This document shows, one piece after another, positions 46,180 to 54,630 of a stretch of DNA of 63,902 nt. Below the pieces are notes generated by a model. The model was not told where the DNA came from and did not search any database. It saw only the letters and a list, made by a program, of their open reading frames with translations. The translations under genes were made by a program, and so were the position numbers. Every line of letters begins with the position of its first letter. Position 1 is the first letter of the stretch. The stretch lies in assembly GCA_910577045.1 (NCBI GenBank), contig CAJTLB010000017.1:1-63902 (forward strand), read 5' to 3'. Source of the DNA: an uncultured Lachnospiraceae bacterium. Lineage in GTDB: Bacteria > Bacillota > Clostridia > Lachnospirales > Lachnospiraceae.

Positions 46180-46848
46180 ATGGAAAATCAGATTACCCGC
46201 TTCCATTACCGCGGAAGTTTAAAACAAGAATATACGAAAAATACTGATACCCTATCTGCTGCATTGGCAGAATGTAAAACCCAAGTGCAGGGCCTGATTC
46301 AGGCAGGGAAAATTATGACGGCTGCTTTATATTATTATAAACATATGTTGTTTTTATATTGTGAAGCAATAGGGGAAGAAACTAGGCCAGAAAAATATTG
46401 TTCAGCACTTACCCCATATATGGAAACCTTCCCTGGTATTGAAAAAAGCCGTATATGGGCAGATATGTACCATATTTATTACCATGCTATACCAGAAGGC
46501 ATCGATGATTGGAAACGCCCTTCCACCCCGGGGCTCCGCCGTGGAAGAATTGCTTTTTTATACCCGGATAAATTATACAGTTATATTTACCATCATCTTA
46601 ATATTGTAAAAGAGGGCCTTTTAACTGGCGATAAATATCAATCGATTGCCCTTCATGAAAATATCTTATTTTCCTATTTTGAAGAGCCAAAAACAATAAT
46701 AAATATTAGGCGCGATCCTTCTTTAGAATCAAAGGTAATTGATGATTGGCTTGCTGTCGATCCAGAAAGCCATTTTATCCATTTGCCAGAATGTAAGGGA
46801 GCAAACTTTATGTTCCTTCCCGCTTATTTTACATTAGGGACCAAGTAG
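46180..46848 (+). CDS. Hypothetical protein, last gene of the sugar operon
   Basis: 222 residues, 17 bases after the kinase gene and with GGAGC before the start. Soluble, no signal peptide, rich in aromatic residues (AALYYYKHMLFLYCEAIGE, MYHIYYHAIPEG). I do not recognise a family. A C-terminal stretch HFIHLPECKGANFMFLPAYF looks folded. Being cotranscribed with fructose-metabolism genes is the only hint of function. It ends before a long hairpin. Confidence 0.65.
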   Translation: MENQITRFHYRGSLKQEYTKNTDTLSAALAECKTQVQGLIQAGKIMTAALYYYKHMLFLYCEAIGEETRPEKYCSALTPYMETFPGIEKSRIWADMYHIYYHAIPEGIDDWKRPSTPGLRRGRIAFLYPDKLYSYIYHHLNIVKEGLLTGDKYQSIALHENILFSYFEEPKTIINIRRDPSLESKVIDDWLAVDPESHFIHLPECKGANFMFLPAYFTLGTK

Positions 46849-46863
46849 TTTCCCAATGCACAT

Positions 46864-46967
46864 AAAAAGGGCTGTTGCAAAATAAAATTTTATACCATAT
46901 ATAAATATTCTACATTGTCTATACTCTATATGGTATGAATTTACTATTTTGCAGCAACTCCTTTTTT
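46864..46967. terminator. Long imperfect hairpin between convergent genes, terminator or MITE-like
   Basis: Left arm AAAAAGG-GCTGTTGCAAAATA at 46864 and right arm TATTTTGCAGCAACTCCTTTTTT ending at 46967 pair over about 35-40 bases with small bulges. The inner parts around TATACCATAT/ATATGGTATG also pair. T-runs stand at both ends, so it may terminate both the plus-strand operon and the minus-strand fusion gene. The GGGCTGTTGCAAAA-type end also resembles IS terminal repeats, hence a possible small non-autonomous element. Confidence 0.6.
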
Positions 46968-46971
46968 ATTC

Positions 46972-49365
46972 CTATACAGATTCTATTAGATTATAATAAA
47001 TACCATACCGTTCTTGGTATTGGCTATAATATGGCTGGAATACCAAATCCTGATCCCTATCTGTGCCACATAAATGAAATTCTAACCTCTCCCCTTGCCT
47101 TTTAAAATGTAATGGCAATCCTTGTAGCCATTCTTCTACTTTACCATATATTTTAATTTGATCTTGAATCCCCTCTATCTTTACTGGGGTCATTACATCA
47201 ACGCCTACTGGTTCTGTTTTTAAGGAATCTGTCCCATGTGAAGCACTTAAAACAATAGGCCCATACCGGAAAGCTACCGCATTTTTATTATCTGGAAGAG
47301 GTTGGAAGCAAACTTCTATTGGAAGCTGTAACAATAACTTTATGCCATTTTCTACCTCCCCTTCCCAAACCAAATATCCATTCTCTACCCTTGTCTCTAA
47401 CTCTGTTTTTTCCTTCCATAGCCTTGCTTTTCCACTTAACCAAAAAGGAAGCCGGAAACATAATGTTACTTTCGTACCCTTCTTATTTTGCCTTGTGCAA
47501 ACTTGAAAATAAACTTTATCAGAAACTGGTATATCTGTCTGCTGGATTAAAATAAAATCTGCGCCTTTTTTATTAGAAAATACCAATTTAGAACTAATAT
47601 ATTGATTAATATAAATTTTATTTTCTTCTTCCCTGTCTTTATAATAAATACCTTCTTGCAACTTTGTAAAATTTTCCATGCCGGTCCCTGTACAACACCA
47701 AAAATCTTCATATGGCCTAGAAAATACTTTAAAATACCCTGTTGCCATTGGCTGGAAATACATTGACATCCCTGTTTCTGGGTTTTGGGAAGCAAGAATC
47801 GCATTTATTATTGTATTTTCGTAATAATCCATATATTGTTTCTTGCCTGTTATTTGATATAAACGTTCTGCCAATTTTAACATATTATGTGTATTACAAG
47901 TTTCACAGTTACAATTTGTCCGTTCTTTATCTAATATGCCGGGAAGCCCAAAATGCTCCCATTCACTATTTCCACCTGTAATATAAGTATGGTGTTTTTC
48001 TACTATCTGGAAAAAGCTTTCTGCTGCTTCTAAATAAAATGGTTCTCCTGTTGCCATATAATGGTTGACTGCCCCAAGGAACTTTGGTATCGTAGTGTTT
48101 GCATGTTTATTATTTAAAATATCATGCCCTTCTTTTATCTCTGTAAATAAATCTAATTCTTCAAATTGGCAAGCGGCTTTTAAATACTCTTCTTTTTGCG
48201 TAATCCTGTATATTTCAAACATAACATCATTCATGCCGCCATATTCTGTAGCAAGGACTTGCTTTTTTAACTTACTATCCCATTTATTGGCGCGGCCTGA
48301 AACCCATGTTGCAAGCTGTTCCATTACATACTTGGCATTTTCTATTTCTTTTCCCAATTTTTCATAAACCACCGTAATGCCAGATAATATTTTATGGAGC
48401 GTATACCATGGGACCCATGCTTTCTCCCCACGTTCCAAACGATTAAATTGTTCCTCTGGAAATGCTGATAAATACCCATTCTCAAGCTGGCATTTTTGTA
48501 ATTCTTCCATAATATAAATAAGCCTCTCTAAAATCCACTTTTCTTTCGTCTGTGTATATGCCTGTGCCAATGCTGTTAAATAATGCCCCATTGTATGTCC
48601 TTTAATATCTAAACTTTCCCAGCCCCCATAACGCACTTTTTTTGGTTTAAGGCCTTTTATCTCATAAAAACCTGCTAAAAGCCTGTCTACATCCAAGCTC
48701 TTTAAATATGCCATTTCTTTTTCCAAGGCATTTTTCCGGTAAGCATCTGTTATTTCTACATCCCATAACTTTTCTATCAAATAATGATAACCCCCACTTA
48801 TTTCTTTCTTTAATTCCATAAGGCATATCTCTAAATCTATATTCTGGTACCGTTTCTTAATCCCACAAGCTTTTAGGTTTTCTTCTGAAAAGTCTTTCTC
48901 ATCTGCCAAAAAACGCCTACAAAGTTCCGCATATCTTGGCACATTTTGTTGTTTTTCCCTCTGTAATGCCCTTTCTAGGCGTATCCCATCTTCTGCCTCC
49001 AAATATAATGGCACAAAATATTCTTTCCCATAATATTCCCGCATTTTTTGGTAGGACTCTAAAGTACCTATTAGCAGATAATTCCCTTTCGATAAATTTA
49101 GCTGCCCATCATCTACCGTAAAGTAATACCAAGCACCATGCACTGTTTGGTATTCCCGTAATTCTATAACTTTCCCTTTTGTTTTTAAGTCCCTCATTTT
49201 TTCTTCTGTTACAAAATAATACTCTCTTCCATCCTCTTCACCATCTCTTTTAGGGCGAGTTGTATACAGAACTACTGTATTTAATTTTAATTCTTTTTGT
49301 AATCTTTTATAAACAGTATCCTTTCCAACAGAACTTTTCCCCATAAGATAAAATATTTTTCCCAT
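46972..49365 (-). CDS. Guanylate-kinase-like domain fused to GH127 beta-L-arabinofuranosidase
   Basis: A 797-residue protein with two unrelated parts. Residues 1-190 are a guanylate-kinase-like domain: P-loop GKSSVGKDT at 9-17, the GMP-binding TTRPKRDGEEDGREYYFV at 35-52, and the adenine/lid-like region with ERALQRE. Residues about 195-797 are a complete GH127 enzyme, beginning LWDVEITDAYRKNALEKE and RLLAGFYEI, GHTMGHYLTA. The zinc-site residues match the family: E488 and C490 (CETC), C557 and C558 (FWCCTG), with the putative acid/base around E470. The junction is in frame with no stop. The start follows the RloB gene by 22 bases. Families are certain, and the physical fusion is as read. Confidence 0.88.
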   Translation of the reverse strand: MGKIFYLMGKSSVGKDTVYKRLQKELKLNTVVLYTTRPKRDGEEDGREYYFVTEEKMRDLKTKGKVIELREYQTVHGAWYYFTVDDGQLNLSKGNYLLIGTLESYQKMREYYGKEYFVPLYLEAEDGIRLERALQREKQQNVPRYAELCRRFLADEKDFSEENLKACGIKKRYQNIDLEICLMELKKEISGGYHYLIEKLWDVEITDAYRKNALEKEMAYLKSLDVDRLLAGFYEIKGLKPKKVRYGGWESLDIKGHTMGHYLTALAQAYTQTKEKWILERLIYIMEELQKCQLENGYLSAFPEEQFNRLERGEKAWVPWYTLHKILSGITVVYEKLGKEIENAKYVMEQLATWVSGRANKWDSKLKKQVLATEYGGMNDVMFEIYRITQKEEYLKAACQFEELDLFTEIKEGHDILNNKHANTTIPKFLGAVNHYMATGEPFYLEAAESFFQIVEKHHTYITGGNSEWEHFGLPGILDKERTNCNCETCNTHNMLKLAERLYQITGKKQYMDYYENTIINAILASQNPETGMSMYFQPMATGYFKVFSRPYEDFWCCTGTGMENFTKLQEGIYYKDREEENKIYINQYISSKLVFSNKKGADFILIQQTDIPVSDKVYFQVCTRQNKKGTKVTLCFRLPFWLSGKARLWKEKTELETRVENGYLVWEGEVENGIKLLLQLPIEVCFQPLPDNKNAVAFRYGPIVLSASHGTDSLKTEPVGVDVMTPVKIEGIQDQIKIYGKVEEWLQGLPLHFKRQGERLEFHLCGTDRDQDLVFQPYYSQYQERYGIYYNLIESV

Positions 49366-49387
49366 TGCATACTTCCCTTCCTATTGT

Positions 49388-50023
49388 TTACTCTTCTAAA
49401 GCTCTATTAATCATTTGTATCCATTTACTACTATCTGTTGAAAAATAGTCGATAGATTTTCCAAAATTAGTGCTTCCTTCTATTGTATCATCAGAAGGCA
49501 AATTTTTAATCCTCTCTTGCATTTCCCAATAATTTTCTTTGGTAATCAGAGAAAATAACTCCTGGCGTTGATCTGCTCTTCCCTTATATCCTTCTATACC
49601 TGTAAGTTTAAAAATAATTGGAGCATTTTTCTTCTTTTTATGAGAACCAAGTATCACATTATCCCAGTGCTCAATGATAATTTGCATAGTACATGGATTC
49701 CCGTATATAACAATCTGGTCTGCTGCATTTTCAACTCCATGGAATTCATTAATCTTTCGTTTGATATCCACATACTGCTCATAAGGCTTTTTATCTGTAT
49801 CACAAAATACTAAAACCAGATCAAATGAACTATTCTGAAATTTATTTTGATACCGCGCTGGAATATTTCCATTCCCTTCAGCATTTTCCAACTGAAAAAT
49901 ATACTTTTTACTCCATACATCTAATGATATTAATTTTTCTAAATATTCATATTCTTCATCTCCTTCACATATAATACATATCTTGCTGCCTGTAAAAATC
50001 TGAGGAAACTTACTCGCCATCAA
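49388..50023 (-). CDS. RloB-like TOPRIM-type nuclease of an AbiL-like defence pair
   Basis: 211 residues. It resembles RloB family proteins with a TOPRIM-like core: E20 in CIICEGDEEYEYL, the DxD pair D75/D77 in VFCDTDKKP, and GNPCTMQIIIEHW as the second motif. Such proteins work with an AAA ATPase in abortive infection systems (AbiLi/AbiLii, RloA/RloB). Its start overlaps the ATPase end by 14 bases, showing coupling. It is likely the effector of the pair; the exact nucleic-acid target is unknown. Confidence 0.75.
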   Translation of the reverse strand: MMASKFPQIFTGSKICIICEGDEEYEYLEKLISLDVWSKKYIFQLENAEGNGNIPARYQNKFQNSSFDLVLVFCDTDKKPYEQYVDIKRKINEFHGVENAADQIVIYGNPCTMQIIIEHWDNVILGSHKKKKNAPIIFKLTGIEGYKGRADQRQELFSLITKENYWEMQERIKNLPSDDTIEGSTNFGKSIDYFSTDSSKWIQMINRALEE

Positions 50024-51287
50024 CTGGCACCTCCTTCCGATTTCCTTTAAGACTTAACAAGGATCGGATCAATTCTGGGTCCGGCAAGGCACCTAATACT
50101 CCTTTCCGATATTTTTCTATAATATCTGTAGTATCCCGTACTCCCTTTTGTGCTGTAAACTCTGCTAGGGAATAAACATAAACACCTGTATTATCCTTAT
50201 GCACAAACCATATCTGTTCTTTCCGCAACATTTTTTTACAATCCATCAAATTAATATCATGTATAGTAAATATCATCTGTGCATTGGTATTTAACTCATT
50301 ATTAAACATTGCAACAATTGCCCTAGTTAGTTTAAAATGGATACTACTATCCAATTCATCCACAATAAGAATTCTGCCTTGTTCAATTCCTTCTATAATA
50401 TAGCTTGCAAGAGCAGCAATCTTTTTTGTTCCTGTAGAGTCAAAAAGCACACTAGGAACTGGAACCCCTCTATAGACTGATACCAATCGAATCTGATCCA
50501 TAACCTGTTCTGGAATATCAAGAGCCTTTTCCTCTGGTTTTTGCTCATCAGAGTCCATTTCTACACAAATCTTATCCATATCTACATACTCAAAGTTATC
50601 CATATAAAGATCTGCATTCTTAATAAATTCCACAACTTTTCTTTGAAGATCATTTTGATCTTTCATAAGGTTAATGGTATGTTTTAAAGGAATATTATTC
50701 ATATTAACAATATCAATCTTTAAAGCAAACTTCATAACGATCTGTTTCATTTCTGCTAGTTTTTGGAATTTACTGACATCTACCAGATAGAAAAGCAGGT
50801 TACTCTGGGACATAAGTGGTATCATTTTTAAAAGTTCTTCATCACCATATTGGTAAATTCCATTGATAGTATCTTTTAAAAGCCATATATTTTCTTTTTC
50901 ATTCCCATATTGGTCTTTCGTGATTTCTGCATATTTCTCGTAAGGATATTCTTCATTTTTATCATTATACCAAAAATCATAAGAAAACTCTCTACCTTCT
51001 TCCAAAAATGTAATACCTAGCTGGCATATTGTGTTTTCTTGAAAAATATTTGGCATAATATGTGGTTTCTGATTTAATAGAATATTTTTGGCACTGCGGA
51101 TACATTTTACTAGACATGTTTTACCTGCATTGTTTGGACCATAAATTCCTACTGTTTTCAAAATATTAAAATTATTTTCTGTATAAACATTGGATGAAAA
51201 TTTCTTATTTCGCATATCTGCTTTTGTAGAAAATCTAATCTCATCTAAAAACAAAAAGCAATTTTTCGCCCTTAATTCTATTAGCAT
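50010..51287 (-). CDS. AAA/ABC-type ATPase, RloA/AbiLi-like
   Basis: 425 residues of the AAA_15/AAA_21 ABC-like ATPase group. Walker A is GPNNAGKT at 50-57, an ABC-signature-like DSTGTKKI occurs around 283-290, Walker B is ILIVDE at 306-311, and a TIHD-type H-loop follows. AGGAGG is placed before the start. Together with the downstream RloB-like protein it forms a two-gene defence module of the PARIS/AbiL logic, in which the ATPase senses a phage trigger and licenses the TOPRIM partner. Confidence 0.82.
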   Translation of the reverse strand: MLIELRAKNCFLFLDEIRFSTKADMRNKKFSSNVYTENNFNILKTVGIYGPNNAGKTCLVKCIRSAKNILLNQKPHIMPNIFQENTICQLGITFLEEGREFSYDFWYNDKNEEYPYEKYAEITKDQYGNEKENIWLLKDTINGIYQYGDEELLKMIPLMSQSNLLFYLVDVSKFQKLAEMKQIVMKFALKIDIVNMNNIPLKHTINLMKDQNDLQRKVVEFIKNADLYMDNFEYVDMDKICVEMDSDEQKPEEKALDIPEQVMDQIRLVSVYRGVPVPSVLFDSTGTKKIAALASYIIEGIEQGRILIVDELDSSIHFKLTRAIVAMFNNELNTNAQMIFTIHDINLMDCKKMLRKEQIWFVHKDNTGVYVYSLAEFTAQKGVRDTTDIIEKYRKGVLGALPDPELIRSLLSLKGNRKEVPVDGE

Positions 51288-51471
51288 ATTGATTTCCTCC
51301 TAGATTAAATACTTATTTATTTTATTATCTCATAATATATCATACTTATATTTTTTATGCAATATTTTTTCACAAAAAATATATTTTATTACATATTTAT
51401 TTGATACGTCCATTAATATATTATCTTATATAATAACTACTTATCATAACATAAAGCTCATTTTTAGACAT

Positions 51472-51510
51472 AAAAAAACCGCAACTCCTTAACTTTTCAA
51501 AGAATTGCGA
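51472..51510 (-). terminator. Terminator of the decarboxylase gene
   Basis: Minus strand: CGCAATTCTTT and AAGGAGTTGCG pair (two wobbles) around GAAAAGTT, followed by a 7-T run. It lies just after the decarboxylase stop at 51519, so the ATPase/RloB genes need their own promoter. The remainder of 51288-51471 is AT-rich and holds no gene. Confidence 0.75.
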
Positions 51511-51518
51511 GATTTTAT

Positions 51519-52946
51519 TTAACAAACTACTAATATCTCCCCTTTTTTCCTCTGCCCTTGTAACTCAAAGCCACATTGTGCCAAAGTATCTGCTTTACAA
51601 ATAAATGCTTCTGTTATCGTTTCCCCAGGCACTAAAAGCGGAATACCAGGCGGATATAAATATATGTATTCTGCACTAATCCTCCCTGCTGCTTCTTCCC
51701 ATGGCACAGCTATTTTTTCTGCATAAAATGCTTCTGTTATTGTAAGTGCAGGCTCTATTAGCCCACTACTTGCCAATTCCTTATTTTCTAATACAATATG
51801 CTCCCTCCTTAATGCCATTCCTTTTAAAATGCTATCTATTTCCTTTAACGCATAAACTAACCGCTGCCATCCTTTCTTTGTATCCATTACAGAAGTAATG
51901 GCAAGCGCATATCCTTCCATTGCCATTTCACATTGAATTTCATACTCGCACCTTAGTTTTTGGTATAGCCATTTCCCATTTTCTACTTTCCCACAAACAG
52001 ATAAAATTAATTTTGAAATATCCACATCATATACTGCATATTTCCCCACCAATTCTTTTCCAGGAATTACAATACAAGACAGTTGTGCCAATTCCTCCCT
52101 TATAGATAAAAGCTTTTCCGTATATGCCTGTATTTCTGCTTGTCCTTTCATTAAAAAATCTATGGCATTATCTATACTTGCCATTAATATATAAGACGGG
52201 CTTGAAGTCTGGTAAATACTAAGGAATTCTTCTAATTTGCCTTTCTCCACGAAAGCTCCCTTCAAATGCAACAGCCCTGTCTGTGTTAATGCAGGAAGGG
52301 TTTTATGGCAGCTTTGCACTACTAGGTCAGCCCCTTTTTTTATTGCTGATACAGGAAACCCACTATAATAAAAATGCGCCCCATGTGCTTCATCTACAAA
52401 TAATGGAATTTCTTTTTGGTGTACTATTTTTGCAATTTGCCCTATATCTGACACAATCCCCTCATAAGTAGGAGATGTTACAATAACTGCACGGATCTTC
52501 GGATACTTTTCTAATAAAGCTGCTACTTTAGATGGAGAAATACCACCTGCCACGCCATATTCTGCTATCCATTCAGGATAAATATATACTGCCCGCAATT
52601 GATTTAAAAAAAGTGCGTGGTAAACGGATTTGTGGCAATTCCTAGCTACTAAAACCATATCTCCCGGCTTTGTAATAGCTGCTATTGCGCTTAAAATCCC
52701 CCCTGTGCTTCCATTTACAAGGAAATAACTAGAATCTGCCCCCCACAAATTAGCCGCCCGCCCCATTGCTTCTTTTAAAATCCCTTCTGCATGGTGCAAG
52801 TTATCTGTCCCCTCTACCTCTGTCATATCAATTTGCCAAAGATTCCAGTTTGGCATATACTCTTTATTTCGCTTATGCCCTGGCATATGGAATGGATATA
52901 TCCCAGATATACTATACTCCTGTAATTTTTTATACAACTCTGACAT
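51519..52946 (-). CDS. Orn/Lys/Arg decarboxylase-family PLP enzyme
   Basis: The start at 52946 has AGGAAGG seven bases upstream; a longer frame to 52994 overlaps the upstream gene. The 475-residue protein has the family hallmark PFHMPGHKRN near the N-terminus, the PLP Asp/His region (FVDEAHGAH), and the Schiff-base Lys in QSCHKTLPALTQ. Reaction: decarboxylation of lysine, arginine or ornithine (substrate not readable). It belongs to the short form found near guanylate/thymidylate kinase genes in Clostridia and Bacillus. It lies 11 bases after the ABC-F gene. Confidence 0.9.
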   Translation of the reverse strand: MSELYKKLQEYSISGIYPFHMPGHKRNKEYMPNWNLWQIDMTEVEGTDNLHHAEGILKEAMGRAANLWGADSSYFLVNGSTGGILSAIAAITKPGDMVLVARNCHKSVYHALFLNQLRAVYIYPEWIAEYGVAGGISPSKVAALLEKYPKIRAVIVTSPTYEGIVSDIGQIAKIVHQKEIPLFVDEAHGAHFYYSGFPVSAIKKGADLVVQSCHKTLPALTQTGLLHLKGAFVEKGKLEEFLSIYQTSSPSYILMASIDNAIDFLMKGQAEIQAYTEKLLSIREELAQLSCIVIPGKELVGKYAVYDVDISKLILSVCGKVENGKWLYQKLRCEYEIQCEMAMEGYALAITSVMDTKKGWQRLVYALKEIDSILKGMALRREHIVLENKELASSGLIEPALTITEAFYAEKIAVPWEEAAGRISAEYIYLYPPGIPLLVPGETITEAFICKADTLAQCGFELQGQRKKGEILVVC

Positions 52947-52957
52947 ATATATCCTTC

Positions 52958-54511
52958 CTAAATCAACTTTGTCGTCCATTCTGCGCAATTCCATACATCT
53001 GTCGCTAAACCTTGGTAAAACTCCGGCTCATGACATATAAGTAAAATACTTCCTTTGTATGCGGTTAAAGCACGTTTTAACTCCTTTTTCGCATCTACAT
53101 CTAAATGGTTGGTAGGCTCATCTAAAAGAAGAAGATTCGTTTCTTTATTAATTAACTTACATAAACGTACTTTTGCCTGTTCACCGCCGCTTAATACCCT
53201 TACTTGGCTTTCAATATGCTTGGTAGTCAGCCCACATTTGGCTAATGCGGAACGCACCTCATACTGGCTATAAGATGGGAACTCTTTCCAAATTTCTTCA
53301 ATGCAGGTGGTAGTATTCCCCTCTGGCATTTCCTGCTCAAAATACCCAATATACAAATAATCCCCCAATTCCACGCTGCCATTTATTGCTGGGATCAAGC
53401 CTAGGATACTTTTTAAAAGTGTTGTTTTCCCAATCCCATTTGCACCAGTTAGTACAATTTTTTGGCCACGTTCCATAGAAAGGTTTAGTGGTTTTGATAA
53501 AGGTTCCTGATACCCAATTACCAAATCTTTTGTTTGGAAAATATATCTTCCAGAAGCCCTTGCATCCTTAAAATGAAATTCTGGCTTTGGCTTTTCCTTT
53601 GCCAACTCAATAACTTCCATTTTATCTAATTTCTTCTGCCTTGACATTGCCATATTCCTAGTAGAAACCCTTGCTTTATTCCTTGCCACAAAATCTTCCA
53701 AATCTTCAATTTCCTGCTGCTGCCGTTTATAAGCAGCCTCAAGCTGCGCCTTTTTCACTGCATAAACTTCTTGGAATTTATTATAATCCCCCACATACCT
53801 GTTTAACTCTTGGTTGTCCATATGGTAAATCAAGTTTACCACACTATTTAAAAAAGGAATATCATGTGAAATTAAAATAAAAGCATTTTCATAATCATTC
53901 AAATACCGTTTCAGCCATTCAATATGCTGCACATCCAAATAATTTGTTGGCTCGTCCAATAAAAGAATATCTGGTTTTTCCAGCAATAATTTCCCTAACA
54001 AAACCTTTGTCCTCTGCCCGCCGCTTAATTCTGTAACATCACGGCCAAGCCCAATTTCTTCTAACCCTAATGCCCTTCCTACCTCTTCTACTTTCGCATC
54101 AATTACATAAAAATCATGCAGTGTAAGCATATCTTGTATGCTTCCCAGTTCTTCCATCATCTGTTCCATCTGTTTCTCATCCGCTTCGCCTAAATGTTCA
54201 CAGATATGGTTCATCCGTTCTTCTAATTCAAATAAATCAGCAAATGCTGACTTTAAAACATCCCGGATAGTCATTCCTTTTTCTAAAACGGCATGTTGAT
54301 CCAAATACCCCACCTGTACACGGTTTGCCCATATAACCTTTCCTTCATCTGGCATAAGTTTCCCAGTAATTATATTCATAAATGTTGATTTACCTTCTCC
54401 ATTTGCTCCCACAAGCCCTATATGTTCCCCTTTTAACAGGCGGAAAGACACGTTTTTAAAAATAGCCCTGTCGCCAAAACCATGGCTTAAATTCTCCACA
54501 CTTAATATCAT
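52958..54511 (-). CDS. ABC-F family ATPase, YkpA-type
   Basis: 517 residues with two ABC domains joined by a basic linker and no membrane segments. First ATPase: Walker A GANGEGKS, signature LSGGQ, Walker B LLLDEPTNYLD, H-loop SHD. Second: GANGIGKTT, LSGGEQ, LLLDEPTNHLD. The linker carries the ABC-F arginine-rich part (FVARNKARVSTRNMAMSRQKKL). ABC-F proteins bind the ribosome E-site and act in translation or antibiotic protection. The exact paralog (YkpA/EttA-like versus a resistance type) is likely housekeeping. Confidence 0.88.
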   Translation of the reverse strand: MILSVENLSHGFGDRAIFKNVSFRLLKGEHIGLVGANGEGKSTFMNIITGKLMPDEGKVIWANRVQVGYLDQHAVLEKGMTIRDVLKSAFADLFELEERMNHICEHLGEADEKQMEQMMEELGSIQDMLTLHDFYVIDAKVEEVGRALGLEEIGLGRDVTELSGGQRTKVLLGKLLLEKPDILLLDEPTNYLDVQHIEWLKRYLNDYENAFILISHDIPFLNSVVNLIYHMDNQELNRYVGDYNKFQEVYAVKKAQLEAAYKRQQQEIEDLEDFVARNKARVSTRNMAMSRQKKLDKMEVIELAKEKPKPEFHFKDARASGRYIFQTKDLVIGYQEPLSKPLNLSMERGQKIVLTGANGIGKTTLLKSILGLIPAINGSVELGDYLYIGYFEQEMPEGNTTTCIEEIWKEFPSYSQYEVRSALAKCGLTTKHIESQVRVLSGGEQAKVRLCKLINKETNLLLLDEPTNHLDVDAKKELKRALTAYKGSILLICHEPEFYQGLATDVWNCAEWTTKLI

Positions 54512-54630
54512 CTTATTTCTCCTTTAACTTATAATCCCGCTTATTTTAACATTCTTTTTTGGTCTTTTCAAGAACCTTTATCTGTGTTACACTATTCTTA
54601 TCTGTTGTTAAGAATCGTATGAGGTAAATT

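Noticed and set aside
51519..54511. Defence function for the decarboxylase and ABC-F genes next to the AAA/RloB pair
   Set aside because: Both are housekeeping-type proteins, and a terminator separates them from the pair.
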